A DNA stretch of 64,000 bases from Candidatus Poribacteria bacterium (GTDB lineage: Bacteria > Poribacteria > WGA-4E > WGA-3G), in the NCBI GenBank assembly GCA_958295815.1, contig OY282374.1:4740682-4804681 (forward strand), in the 5' to 3' direction. Under the pieces are notes generated by a model. It did no database searches. It was given only the letters and a program-made list of their open reading frames with translations, and was not told the DNA's origin. Position numbers and translations under genes: made by a program. This document shows, in pieces, positions 1-8,298 of this stretch. How positions within the stretch are numbered: position 1 is the first letter of the stretch; each line of letters starts with the position of its first letter.

Positions 1-575
1 CGCTTAATCTTCTCCATCAATAGATAAACGCCAGCGTAATGCTCTGCTCCGAGGCGCACACCCTTCCCCTCATTGAGAAATAATTCAACGAATCTTGTTC
101 TACTCGCATACCTACCGATTCGATTACTGAACTCATACGCCAAGTAGTTCCGCATGAGGGTTTTATCCGAATACGGACCATTCAAAATCCAGTCCGATTC
201 TGCTGGCAGTTGCAATAACGATACATCTTTGTCGTTGCCACTGTCATCTTGAACTTCAAAACCGTACTGCCGTTTTGGAAAATGCTGCGATGTCTTTCCT
301 CTGACCTCTATACCAATTCCCCTGTCAAGATTGACATGCGGACTATCCAGCCAATTTCTACCGTCAGATGCGTCGTAAATAATCTTCATCCGTGCAGGAA
401 TTTTGGGGTCGTCATGAATCCATTGTCCAAACGTCCGAATAATCACAATTGGCAAATTCGACGCGTATACCTCAGCATCTGCAGACTGCTGAACAGCACC
501 AGCAAAGCAGCCCGTGGTCATGTATAATATGATACCACCTAGAAGTAGAAATATGTTTTTCGTATAACGATACAT
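1..575 (-). CDS. CotH-family protein, N-terminal part, cut by the left window edge
   Basis: The minus strand is open from an ATG at 575 to the window edge (191 codons, no stop). Residues 1-25 look like a signal peptide or lipoprotein leader (hydrophobic run, then TTGCFAG). After it come stretches typical of the CotH family: LPIVIIRTFG, KIPARMKIIYD, GIEVRGKTSQHFPKRQYGFE, LPAESDWILNGPYSDKTLMRN, TRFVELFLNEG and GVYLLMEKIKR. CotH proteins are atypical kinases first known from spore coats; in other bacteria they are often secreted. The catalytic half lies outside the window, so activity cannot be judged. It runs in the same direction as the sulfatase. Family assignment is firm; substrate unknown. 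Confidence 0.85.
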   Translation of the reverse strand, partial: MYRYTKNIFLLLGGIILYMTTGCFAGAVQQSADAEVYASNLPIVIIRTFGQWIHDDPKIPARMKIIYDASDGRNWLDSPHVNLDRGIGIEVRGKTSQHFPKRQYGFEVQDDSGNDKDVSLLQLPAESDWILNGPYSDKTLMRNYLAYEFSNRIGRYASRTRFVELFLNEGKGVRLGAEHYAGVYLLMEKIK

Positions 576-784
576 TGCCTACAATCCTATGACAAGAGTG
601 GGTTCCAAAATCAAGTGCTGCGAATTGGTTAAACGCGGTATATAGAGTTAATGACACACATTCGCGATGGAAAAGTTGCTTAATCTCAGAAAAATCCGAT
701 CCCCAATCTAAAAGGTTGAAAATAAAAACTCGTTCTGAGTTTCTCCTAAATGCTTAAACCATATCCAAGCCAATTGCGTTTACA

Positions 785-836
785 AAAAAGCGCGCCTACC
801 AAGGACGTAAGTCGCCCTTTACAAGCGCGCTTGTAA
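785..836. repeat. Short GCGCGC-centred intergenic repeat
   Basis: The gap between the CotH start and the sulfatase stop holds GCGCGCCTACC and then TTACAAGCGCGCTTGTAAA, the second being a near-perfect palindrome. A related sequence (GGCGCGCCTACA, then TGTAAGCGTGCCTACAG) lies at 36416-36452 after the anti-sigma gene. A hairpin near the sulfatase 3' end could assist termination, but there is no clear T-run. Confidence 0.45.
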
Positions 837-855
837 AATCATCACACTGTTTCCG

Positions 856-2316
856 CTAATGCGAAGCCACTCGTGGTATCATTTGTGGGTGCGCATAGAT
901 GGAAGCATCGAAACTCTTTTGCATCAGTTCCCACTTGACGGCTTGATAGTCAGCATGATCCGAGAGATCGTTGTGTTCCCACGGGTCGTTGTCAAGGTCA
1001 TACAACTCGCAAATCCCTTTCTGGTGGTACACGACAAGTTTCCAACGTCGGTCGCGATACATCGTAGCGTGGGTGTGATCCGGCATTGAGATTGCGTCGA
1101 AAAATTCACAACGAGCCGCCTCTCGATGCTCGTCAGCAGGGACATCACCGCGCAACAGCGGCGCGAGAGATTTACCCTGCACATAGTATGGAATTTCTAC
1201 ACCCAATGCATCGTATAACGTAGGAACAATATCAAGCAGCTCAACGAGTGCTTCGCTTTGAACGCCTTGCAAGAAATGCGTGGGCCACGAAATCATGAGC
1301 GGCACTCGCACCGATCCTTCGTAAAAACGACATCCTTTGTATACCAACCCGTGGTCGCCGAGTGCTTCTCCGTGATCGGACGTGAAAATAACAATAGTGT
1401 TCTCGCGGAGTCCTTCGGCATCAAGATAGTCAAGTATACGTCCGAACTCATGATCAAGTTGTTCAATCATAGCGTAATAGGATGCTTGCATCCGCTTGTC
1501 GTCCCACTCTGAAGGCGGCTTCGCCTGAGATTGAAAATCGATACCCGCGTCTGTCAATTTCGATTGAAAGGCGATGTCGCTCTCCTGGAAATGCGGACCG
1601 GGCAGTGTTTCCGGATCGTACCGCCGATAATATTCCCAAGGCGCATCGAACGGCGGGTGTGGGTCAAACGGATTGAGGCTAAGCATCCACGGTTGATTTT
1701 CTCGACGATCTTTTTGAATAAATTCAATCGTTTTTTCGGTACACCAATAGGTCTGGTGGAGATGCGGCGGGACATTGTCAAGATCCGGAGTCGGTTCTTT
1801 CACACGTCCGGTGTTGTTTGGATACTTTTGTGAGATCGCTTTTCCTGCTATCAACGCTTCAGGATCAACACCTTGCGCCCGTTGCCAATCCGCATATTCG
1901 TGTCCGATCGCATTCGGTTTCCCGTGGTCATGGCTATACTGGAAGTAGCGATATCCGTCATTTACGCGGTTTTCCTGGGTCTCAAAGGAACTCGCGAGAT
2001 GAAGTTTACCAATCAATCCACAGTCGTAACCATCCTGCGCAAGCGCATGGGTAATCAATCGGTCTTCGTAATATTCGGGGAAAACTGGGTTTCCATTGCC
2101 AGTGACACTCACGGCTGAGGGATACATACCGGTCATAAAACTGGCACGAGAAGGCGTGCAGATGGGAGACTGGCAATAGGCGTGCGTGAATGTGACCGAC
2201 TGCCCCATAAATTCGTCAAGTCTCGGTGTGTTGATATGTGGGTTTCCTAACGCTCCGATGGTGTCGAAACGTTGTTGGTCTGTACAATACCACAAGATAT
2301 TTGGACGTGTTGACAT
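856..2316 (-). CDS. Sulfatase, alkaline-phosphatase superfamily
   Basis: 486 residues. It begins with RPNILWYCTDQQRFDT, the N-terminal metal-binding strand of type I sulfatases. The sulfatase signature CTPSRASFMTG is present, with Cys53 as the residue converted to formylglycine in this family. Further on, FTSDHGEALGDHGLVYKG supplies metal and active-site residues. There is no signal peptide, so the enzyme appears cytoplasmic unless the N-terminus is misjudged. The start has a good ribosome site (AAGGAG, 6 nt upstream). The family hydrolyses sulfate esters, commonly of sulfated glycans; the substrate cannot be read here. Conversion of Cys53 would need a formylglycine-generating enzyme or anSME elsewhere in the genome. 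Confidence 0.93.
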   Translation of the reverse strand: MSTRPNILWYCTDQQRFDTIGALGNPHINTPRLDEFMGQSVTFTHAYCQSPICTPSRASFMTGMYPSAVSVTGNGNPVFPEYYEDRLITHALAQDGYDCGLIGKLHLASSFETQENRVNDGYRYFQYSHDHGKPNAIGHEYADWQRAQGVDPEALIAGKAISQKYPNNTGRVKEPTPDLDNVPPHLHQTYWCTEKTIEFIQKDRRENQPWMLSLNPFDPHPPFDAPWEYYRRYDPETLPGPHFQESDIAFQSKLTDAGIDFQSQAKPPSEWDDKRMQASYYAMIEQLDHEFGRILDYLDAEGLRENTIVIFTSDHGEALGDHGLVYKGCRFYEGSVRVPLMISWPTHFLQGVQSEALVELLDIVPTLYDALGVEIPYYVQGKSLAPLLRGDVPADEHREAARCEFFDAISMPDHTHATMYRDRRWKLVVYHQKGICELYDLDNDPWEHNDLSDHADYQAVKWELMQKSFDASIYAHPQMIPRVASH

Positions 2317-2430
2317 TTTTTCTCCTTTTTAGGTTCTTGCAGCAATCGGCTTTAGTCAGATATGCGGCTGTTGCCAACGTTCTTACCTGCCACAAACAAC
2401 CGCTTACTGATCGCTGACAGCCGATGGCTA

Positions 2431-3639
2431 TTATCCCACCAATTCGCTTAATGTCTCGTCGATCGTGACGACATGCTTCCCACCTGAACCCTCAATCTTG
2501 GTTATCATCAAGGCTTTCAGCTCTCGTTGCTCTAACGGCGTCAACTCTTCAACGAGGGGACTATCAATAAAATTCCGATACGCCCGACTCGTATCGGTCT
2601 TCGGGACAATGTACACCGGAATTATGGCTTGTAACATAGCAGCACGTTTACGCTCCGTACGATTTATCCCAGCACGATGCCAAACCCGCGAATCGTAGAG
2701 GATATAACTCCCACCGGGTGCTTCAACGACGTCCGCATCCGGTCCATTGTAGGGCAACCCATGCGCAGCCCGATAACCCGACTGTCGATAGACATGCACA
2801 GGACCCCATTCATCTGGCGGACCTTCACCGAGTACGTGCGATCCGAGTTTGAAACAGGTCGCCCCATTCTCTTTACGAAATTCCGAGACGCAGAGATTCC
2901 GCTGAACACCCATAACCAATTCAGGGAAATTATGGAGCGGTATTTCTGGACCGGTGCCTCTGGTAGCAAAAATACCCCAATGATAAGGAAAATCAGAATG
3001 CCAAGCCCCCACATCCCGTTCGCCATCATCAGGTGTGAGTATTGCAAAACCCGGCGGGTGACCGAGCCGAATTTCACTCGTTCGCATATATTGACGCATC
3101 AACCATAAGGACACCGGCTCAGCCGCAGCCTGTGCGACAGCAATACTCTTAACCAATGTGCCAGTGCTTCGATCATAAGTTTCACTATCCCACCGACCGG
3201 TGCAACTAACCCGCTCCAACTCCTCAACAATATCGGGTGCTATGATAGATGGAAGGCAGACCCAGCCGTTCTCCTTGAGGGACTTTAGATACTCTGACGG
3301 AAGATGCGCCGGTCCATGTCCGGCGGAAAAGATAGCACCTTCATCCGATGCCGATGTGCCATCACCAGCAAGTAGAACCCCTTCATGACGAAGATAGCAG
3401 CCCTTCGTAGAATCGGCAGTTTTTGCTTTAAGTACGCAGTCAGTAACCACATGACGATAAGCAGTACCATCCTCAACCGACTCCCATATCGCCTTATCGT
3501 CCACATAATCAAAGACTGCGAGTCCATCGTCAGATGCACCAAGGAACTCACCATTCAGGGCGCGCAGCAGCGTGAAGTGCGCCGACGGTCGCTCCACACG
3601 AACAACGCGTTCCTGAAAAAGTTCATTCTCGTATGCCAT
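2431..3639 (-). CDS. Phytanoyl-CoA dioxygenase (PhyH)-like Fe(II)/2-oxoglutarate oxygenase with extra N-terminal domain
   Basis: 402 residues from the ATG at 3639, chosen because AAGGAG sits 9 nt upstream; an in-frame TTG at 3648 directly abuts that site and is unlikely. The oxygenase part covers about residues 110-400. AWHSDFPYHWG gives the HxD iron ligands (His214, Asp216) and SRVWHRAG gives the distal His321, followed by arginines that could hold 2-oxoglutarate. The first ~110 residues are not part of a usual PhyH fold. They contain LLRALNGEFLGASDDG and CYLRHEGVLL, which resemble fascin-like beta-trefoil repeats (inference). Members hydroxylate or otherwise oxidise small molecules; the substrate is unknown. 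Confidence 0.85.
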   Translation of the reverse strand: MAYENELFQERVVRVERPSAHFTLLRALNGEFLGASDDGLAVFDYVDDKAIWESVEDGTAYRHVVTDCVLKAKTADSTKGCYLRHEGVLLAGDGTSASDEGAIFSAGHGPAHLPSEYLKSLKENGWVCLPSIIAPDIVEELERVSCTGRWDSETYDRSTGTLVKSIAVAQAAAEPVSLWLMRQYMRTSEIRLGHPPGFAILTPDDGERDVGAWHSDFPYHWGIFATRGTGPEIPLHNFPELVMGVQRNLCVSEFRKENGATCFKLGSHVLGEGPPDEWGPVHVYRQSGYRAAHGLPYNGPDADVVEAPGGSYILYDSRVWHRAGINRTERKRAAMLQAIIPVYIVPKTDTSRAYRNFIDSPLVEELTPLEQRELKALMITKIEGSGGKHVVTIDETLSELVG

Positions 3640-3732
3640 ATATCTCAACTCCTTAGTGGGCTCGTTGGGTAAGTTCCCGTGCCTTGCTGAAGATGTTCTA
3701 ATCGCACCAACCTTCCCGAACCAATCCCCCTA

Positions 3733-3806
3733 ATCCATTAACTCACAACCCATAACCGACAACCCTTTTCACTGACCGATGACCGCCGACAACTGACAGC
3801 CGTTTA
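3733..3806 (-). repeat. Dispersed GGGTTATGGGTT-type intergenic repeat
   Basis: Read on the minus strand, this gap contains GGCTGTCAGTTGTCGGCGG, GTCAGTGAAAAGGGTTGT and GGTTATGGGTTGTGAGTTA. The same word order occurs on the plus strand at about 31321-31402, 59433-59540 and, in part, 58271-58455. It is noncoding and occurs in both orientations. Confidence 0.6.
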
Positions 3807-4763
3807 CCACGCATACGCCTCTGGTGCTTCTCCACCAGGTCCCGCCCAAATCTCATTGAGTCTTGCGAGTATACCATCGTCTAACTTCAATTCTAAGACG
3901 GATAAATTTTGCTCAAGCTGCTCGACCGTCCGCGGTCCTATAATCGGTGCTGTAACGTCGGGATTGCTGAGTACCCACGCCAAGGCAACATTAGCAGGAG
4001 GCTGTCCTATTGATGCACAAAGTGCTTCATACGCCTGCAACTGCGATCGATGTCTCTTGATCGTCTCTCTGAGCGATTCCCTGCCGCGTCGTCCAGTCGT
4101 CGGGTTGTCCAGCACACCGCAGAGCAATCCACCACCCATTGGACTATACGGAACCACTCCTAAACCGAGTTCCCGACAACACGGGAGGACTTCAAGCTCA
4201 ATCATCCTACTGCGGAGATTATACACGCTCTGCTCCGAGATCAGTCCGAGAAAATTGCGTTGAGCAGCTATGCCCTGTGCGCGGGCAATGTCCCACGCAG
4301 CAAAGTTGCTACTGCCGACATAAGAAATTTTGCCTTCACGCACCAATTGCTCCATCCCTTGCCAAATCTCATCCCATGGCGTACGGCGATCAACGTGGTG
4401 CATCTGGTACAGATCTATGTGATCCGTTTGTAGTCGGCGTAGGCTATCCTCACACGCTCGACGAATATGATACGCAGACAAACGACCGTCATTCGGTCCC
4501 TCACCTGTTGAACCATACAGCTTGGTAGCCAAAACAATTTGATCACGTCGACTTTTATCCTGCGCCAACCAGTTTCCAACAATCGTTTCTGTTAAACCTT
4601 CGTTATAAATGTTAGCAGTATCGAAAAAGTTAACCCCTGCCTCCAGTGCCTGACTCATTACTGAAGAAGACACTTCTTCGGATGCATGCCTACCAAAATT
4701 GACGGTGCCGAGACAGAGACGGCTCACCCGTAGCCCAATCCGACCGAGATAAGTATATTCCAT
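3804..4763 (-). CDS. Aldo/keto reductase
   Basis: 319 residues, normal for the family. The N-terminus MEYTYLGRIGLRVSRLCLGT is typical. The catalytic tetrad can be placed as Asp48, Tyr53 (FFDTANIYNEG), Lys81 (LATKLYG) and His122 (LYQMHHVD). GKISYVGSSNF and the C-terminal PIIGPRTVEQLEQNL are also family features; the latter helps bind NADP(H). These enzymes reduce aldehydes and ketones, and many bacterial relatives act on sugars. It follows the PhyH and sulfatase genes in the same direction, compatible with a catabolic cluster, but 155 bp of repeat-rich DNA separates it from PhyH. Substrate not predictable. Confidence 0.92.
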   Translation of the reverse strand: MEYTYLGRIGLRVSRLCLGTVNFGRHASEEVSSSVMSQALEAGVNFFDTANIYNEGLTETIVGNWLAQDKSRRDQIVLATKLYGSTGEGPNDGRLSAYHIRRACEDSLRRLQTDHIDLYQMHHVDRRTPWDEIWQGMEQLVREGKISYVGSSNFAAWDIARAQGIAAQRNFLGLISEQSVYNLRSRMIELEVLPCCRELGLGVVPYSPMGGGLLCGVLDNPTTGRRGRESLRETIKRHRSQLQAYEALCASIGQPPANVALAWVLSNPDVTAPIIGPRTVEQLEQNLSVLELKLDDGILARLNEIWAGPGGEAPEAYAW

Positions 4764-4889
4764 AGCGACTACTCCTGTATCTGCGTATTAATCCTTAATA
4801 ATTCTGAAACTTGGTAGTTAAGTATACTTGCCAACCATTCTACCAAACCTTCGCTTTTTCATTAACAAAAATCTGCCACTCCCTCTGCT

Positions 4890-4913
4890 GTAGGAAGGAT
4901 TTCTAATCCCGAC
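4890..4913 (-). repeat. Hairpin repeat, family A variant (GGATT/AATCC stem)
   Basis: The plus strand reads GTAGGAAGGATTTCTAATCC followed by CGA. Flanks and TCT loop match the copy at 48136-48158 (stem GGGGTT/AACCCC), while both arms differ together. Minus-strand orientation is given relative to the array at 60752-60882. Confidence 0.55.
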
Positions 4914-4996
4914 TTCTGACCGCAATCCCTTCGACAACCAACAACCAAATTACCTTATTTCCTTGCTATCCCAACAAATATATGATATATTTGCGC

Positions 4997-5002
4997 TATA
5001 AT
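4997..5002 (+). promoter_or_regulatory. Possible -10 box (TATAAT) of the M81 peptidase gene
   Basis: A perfect TATAAT lies 32 nt upstream of the ATG at 5035. No TTGACA-like hexamer stands 16-18 nt before it (closest is AACAAA), so this is only a half-supported promoter in a divergent intergenic region. Confidence 0.35.
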
Positions 5003-5034
5003 CTACAGATCATCTAAGCGTGAGGTGGCAGTCC

Positions 5035-6513
5035 ATGCGAATTGCAGTCGGTTGTATAGGACACGAAACCAATACATTTTCACCCGTAGCGACGACCATT
5101 GATAACTTCAAAAAAGGGAGTTACCATCGTGGTGACGAAATTATAGCCGCATTCCGAGGCACGCGTACGATTACTGGTGGTTTTCTTGATGTCGCAGAAC
5201 GATTTAATTTACAACCTGTCCCACTACTGTGGGCATTCGCTACACCATCCGGCATGGTAGAGCATGCTGCTTATCAGACACTTAAGGCGGAATTCTTAAC
5301 GCTCTTGGACAACGCTGGAGAACTTGACGGAGTGCTCCTCGACTTGCACGGGGCGATGGTAACAGATGAACTTGAAGATGCAGAAGGCGACTTGATCCAA
5401 GCGGTACGCGAACGGGTAGGCACGATGCCGATCGTTACAACCCTCGACCTGCACGCCAATATCACCGCCAAAATGGCACATGATTCCGACGTCATCATCG
5501 GGTTCGATACCTATCCACATGTAGATTGCTATGAACGTGGATTTGAAGCAGGACAACTGCTCTTTGGGATGAACATGGGAAATATCCAACCGACGATGGC
5601 ATACCGCCAACTCCCTTTACTCACTTCTCCTCCTGCCCAATGCACAATGAAACCTCCAATGACAGACGTCCTCAAGGCACTCCACGCCCTTGAAACTAAG
5701 TCCGGCGTTGTGACCGCCACCCTCTCTATGGGCTTCCCCTTTGCCGACATAACGGATGCAGGCGTCTCCATACTTGTTACCACAAACGGAGATATGGCAC
5801 TCGCGGAAACATACGCCGACCAGTTCGCGTCCGATATCTGGGAGATGCGCGAGGCGTTCACGTTTAATCTACACACTGTTGAATCTGTGATTGAACTCGC
5901 CAATCAGACAGACGGCATACCGATTGTTCTCGCTGATGGCGCCGATAACCCGGACGGTGGCGGTCCCTGTGACGGCACAACAATCCTACAGAAATTTATA
6001 GAGGCAGATGTTCAAGACGCAGTGATCGCAGTGATCGCAGATCCCGAATCGGTCGCCCAAGCAGTCGAAGCTGGCGTAGGAAATAGCGTCCAATTGAACG
6101 TCGGCGGCAAAACGGACGAACAACACGGAGCACCCGTTACCCTAACAGGATACGTTAAAACACTCTCTGACGGCAGATTCATTCTCAAGGGTCCAATGGG
6201 GCGCGGTACTGCCGGGAACATGGGCACAACAGCCGTTATCCAAGTCGGAGGGATTGAAATTGTTTTGACGGAAAGACGGATCCAACCTTACGACGCCGAA
6301 GTACTTCGCAGTGTTGGGATTGAACCACAGGCGCGCAAACTTATCGCACTCAAATCCGCTGTCCATTTCCGCGCAGACTACACACCTATCGCACATCAGA
6401 TTGTGGACGTGGATACCCCCGGCGTTCATAGTCCGAACCTTTTCAACTACAATTACCAAAAGGTAAGGCGTCCAATTTACCCACTCGACGCAACCATCAC
6501 TTACGAAAAGTAG
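5035..6513 (+). CDS. M81 family metallopeptidase (MlrC-like)
   Basis: 492 residues from ATG 5035, which has GAGGTGG 6 nt upstream; a GTG at 5020 in the same frame lacks such a site. The start RIAVGCIGHETNTFSP is the family hallmark (His10-Glu11). Other conserved stretches are DLHGAMVTDELEDAEGDL, TTLDLHANIT and, in the C-terminal MlrC domain, LADGADNPDGGGPCDGTT. The founding member, microcystinase C, cleaves linearised microcystin peptides, but most members have unknown substrates and are found in catabolic clusters. No signal peptide, so cytoplasmic. It diverges from the aldo/keto reductase across 271 bp. Confidence 0.92.
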   Translation: MRIAVGCIGHETNTFSPVATTIDNFKKGSYHRGDEIIAAFRGTRTITGGFLDVAERFNLQPVPLLWAFATPSGMVEHAAYQTLKAEFLTLLDNAGELDGVLLDLHGAMVTDELEDAEGDLIQAVRERVGTMPIVTTLDLHANITAKMAHDSDVIIGFDTYPHVDCYERGFEAGQLLFGMNMGNIQPTMAYRQLPLLTSPPAQCTMKPPMTDVLKALHALETKSGVVTATLSMGFPFADITDAGVSILVTTNGDMALAETYADQFASDIWEMREAFTFNLHTVESVIELANQTDGIPIVLADGADNPDGGGPCDGTTILQKFIEADVQDAVIAVIADPESVAQAVEAGVGNSVQLNVGGKTDEQHGAPVTLTGYVKTLSDGRFILKGPMGRGTAGNMGTTAVIQVGGIEIVLTERRIQPYDAEVLRSVGIEPQARKLIALKSAVHFRADYTPIAHQIVDVDTPGVHSPNLFNYNYQKVRRPIYPLDATITYEK

Positions 6514-6540
6514 ATTTGTTAACTCATCCACCTCCGCGCT

Positions 6541-6561
6541 GGCGAGGTTTCCAACCTCGCC
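6541..6561. repeat. Hairpin repeat GGCGAGGTT-TCC-AACCTCGCC
   Basis: Perfect 9-bp inverted repeat with a 3-nt loop, 27 nt after the M81 stop codon. Related copies are at 13662-13682 (GGCGGGGTT/AACCCCGCC, with a paired change) and 26586-26606 (one mismatch). No T-run follows, so this is a dispersed repeat rather than a standard terminator. Confidence 0.65.
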
Positions 6562-6614
6562 AATTCACATGTACTATTAATTATGAAACTTTGGACAATT
6601 TTTTTAGTGGACGC

Positions 6615-6686
6615 ACATTTCGCCCCTCTGGGGCTTGACCCTTGATGGGTATAGTACTTCTATAGACATTTCGCCCCTCTGGGGCT
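6615..6686. repeat. Two copies of a CGCCCC-TCT-GGGG hairpin repeat (family B)
   Basis: ACATTTCGCCCCTCTGGGGC occurs at 6615-6634 and again at 6666-6685, both followed by T. The second is preceded by TATAG. Related elements with the same TCTATAGACAT-like flank but different stems lie at 36542-36569 and 63951-63978. Confidence 0.6.
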
Positions 6687-6916
6687 GCCCTTTGGAGTTT
6701 CCGAGTTTCTTTTTCTCCGAGTTGGGTTGGTGTGAGGAACCATCAGAAAAATCAGAAATACTTTATGAACGCGTCATAAACTTTGCAGAAATTGTCTAAA
6801 CTATAGTATTAATTAAGTGAAACCCAACAATTCACGGCTCAATCTAACATACATCTGTTGGGTTTCGCGAGCCGCTCAACCCAACCTACAGTTATTCCAT
6901 CCATAGGATAAAACAA

Positions 6917-8284
6917 GTGGTAGAAAAACACATCACCGGAAATTATGAAATGAATATGGTGTTGACCGGAGACGCAAGCACTGAAGAGACCAAAGTTTTC
7001 TTCTCTGGAGACACAGCATTAGGAAAAAGAGCATATCTTGCAATTTCCACAGACGGATTCAAGGTCGTCCGAGAAACCGACAGCGACACACGAACTTGGA
7101 AAACACACAACTACATCGGAAAACCGCCTTGGAACGTCAGGATTCTGAAGAAGGGGAATTTTTTCAGATTCTGGGTTAACAATACAACGGGCTGGATTCG
7201 CGGTCCGTTGGGCGAATGGGAAGACGTTTACGAACCGACCAATAACTGTCTCAGCGTTGAAAAGCCAGCAGGCATCAGCCTTCAATCCTGTACCGTGACA
7301 ACCCTCCCATGGCTCCAGGAGATTACCAAACCCGTTATATCCTGCGGTCCGACAGGTTCCTTCTATGAAAAACAGATCATCCCAGGTGCGATTATTGAGT
7401 ATGACGACTTGTATTACATGTATGTCATGGCGGGAATGTCAGGGGACGAGGAAGGCTCTTCAAGACGATCAATCGGCGTGGCAGTGAGTTCAGACCTCAA
7501 GCAGTGGGAGGTACATCCAGAACCGCTCATATCCTATCTGGACACACCGTATGATAATCTATATGTCAGCGGAGTTGTGGTTACAGATGACGGGAGTATC
7601 GCTATCATGTTCTCCGCACAGAAGTTTCCAGAATGGCAGGGCTTCATGTTAGCCACAGCGGACCATCCGATAGGAGAATTCACTCAGCATGCGGACAATC
7701 CCGTCTACAAACATCCCACCCACGCACACGAGTTCGATCTCATCCGTGCTGAGGGGTTACAGTCCAAATATCTACTTTTTTATGCCGGTTTTACGCCACA
7801 ACCCAAGCGCGGACCCGCAGGAGATCGTGGGTATCTGCTTTACAGCGATGATCTCCTGAACTGGCACCCCGACGAACGGAATCCAGTTTTCGGTCCCGAA
7901 ACGCCCGATAACTGGGATGCGATCCATGTTCGACCGAGATCCCTGAACCGGATCGGAGACACATGGTATCTGTGGTATGAAGGGTGTAACACATGGAAGC
8001 CTGACGGAGGAACTCACCACGGCTGGTGGGATACGGTAGGACTCGCGCGCTCAAAAGACTTAATCAACTGGGAACACTATCCAAGAAACCCTGCTCTGCC
8101 CGGTCTCGGTATCAACGCCGACCAATTCGATAGCAATTGGGTCGGCTGGCCACGTATGTACATCAGAGACGGTGTTGGCTACGTTTTTTACACAGGAAAC
8201 GCCCAAGTCGGACTGCGGACAATTCCATTGGACAACCTCACTAACTGGCAAACAGAAGGCGGACAGACACTCAACTTACTGTAA
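6917..8284 (+). CDS. Glycosidase-like protein with five-bladed beta-propeller (GH43/GH32/GH130-type)
   Basis: 455 residues, GTG start with only a weak ribosome site (AGGAT). Residues ~1-110 look like a jelly-roll (LamG or DUF-like) domain: GNYEMNMVLTG, VRILKKGNFFRFWVNN. From ~125 on, repeated blade motifs appear: YYMYVMAG, IGVAVSSDLKQWEVHPEPL, YLLYSDDLLNWH, DTWYLWYEG, VGLARSKDLINWEHYP, GVGYVFYTGN. Such SDD-L-NW repeats are typical of five-bladed propeller glycosidases. Catalytic acids cannot be assigned with certainty (candidates lie in EFDLIRAEG and NWDAIHVRPRS). There is no signal peptide. It converges on the LRR gene, whose stop is 14 bp away. A sugar role is likely; exact family uncertain. 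Confidence 0.75.
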   Translation: MVEKHITGNYEMNMVLTGDASTEETKVFFSGDTALGKRAYLAISTDGFKVVRETDSDTRTWKTHNYIGKPPWNVRILKKGNFFRFWVNNTTGWIRGPLGEWEDVYEPTNNCLSVEKPAGISLQSCTVTTLPWLQEITKPVISCGPTGSFYEKQIIPGAIIEYDDLYYMYVMAGMSGDEEGSSRRSIGVAVSSDLKQWEVHPEPLISYLDTPYDNLYVSGVVVTDDGSIAIMFSAQKFPEWQGFMLATADHPIGEFTQHADNPVYKHPTHAHEFDLIRAEGLQSKYLLFYAGFTPQPKRGPAGDRGYLLYSDDLLNWHPDERNPVFGPETPDNWDAIHVRPRSLNRIGDTWYLWYEGCNTWKPDGGTHHGWWDTVGLARSKDLINWEHYPRNPALPGLGINADQFDSNWVGWPRMYIRDGVGYVFYTGNAQVGLRTIPLDNLTNWQTEGGQTLNLL

Positions 8285-8298
8285 AACCTTCCCTTCCA

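Larger units (their letters stand above)
6514..6916. other. Gene-free gap with three hairpin repeats
   Basis: No coding region is apparent. The gap contains a perfect 9-bp stem (GGCGAGGTT, TCC, AACCTCGCC) at 6541-6561 directly after the M81 gene, two copies of ACATTTCGCCCCTCTGGGGC (6615-6635 and 6666-6686), and an AT-rich stretch near 6783-6820. At 6827-6890 CAACAATTCACGGCTC and TGTTGGGTTTCGCGAGCCG form a further inverted repeat. Confidence 0.6.

Noticed and set aside
6783..6812. TTGCAG-18-TATTAA as promoter for the propeller protein gene
   Set aside because: Weak hexamers in an AT-rich repeat-containing gap; cannot be told from chance.
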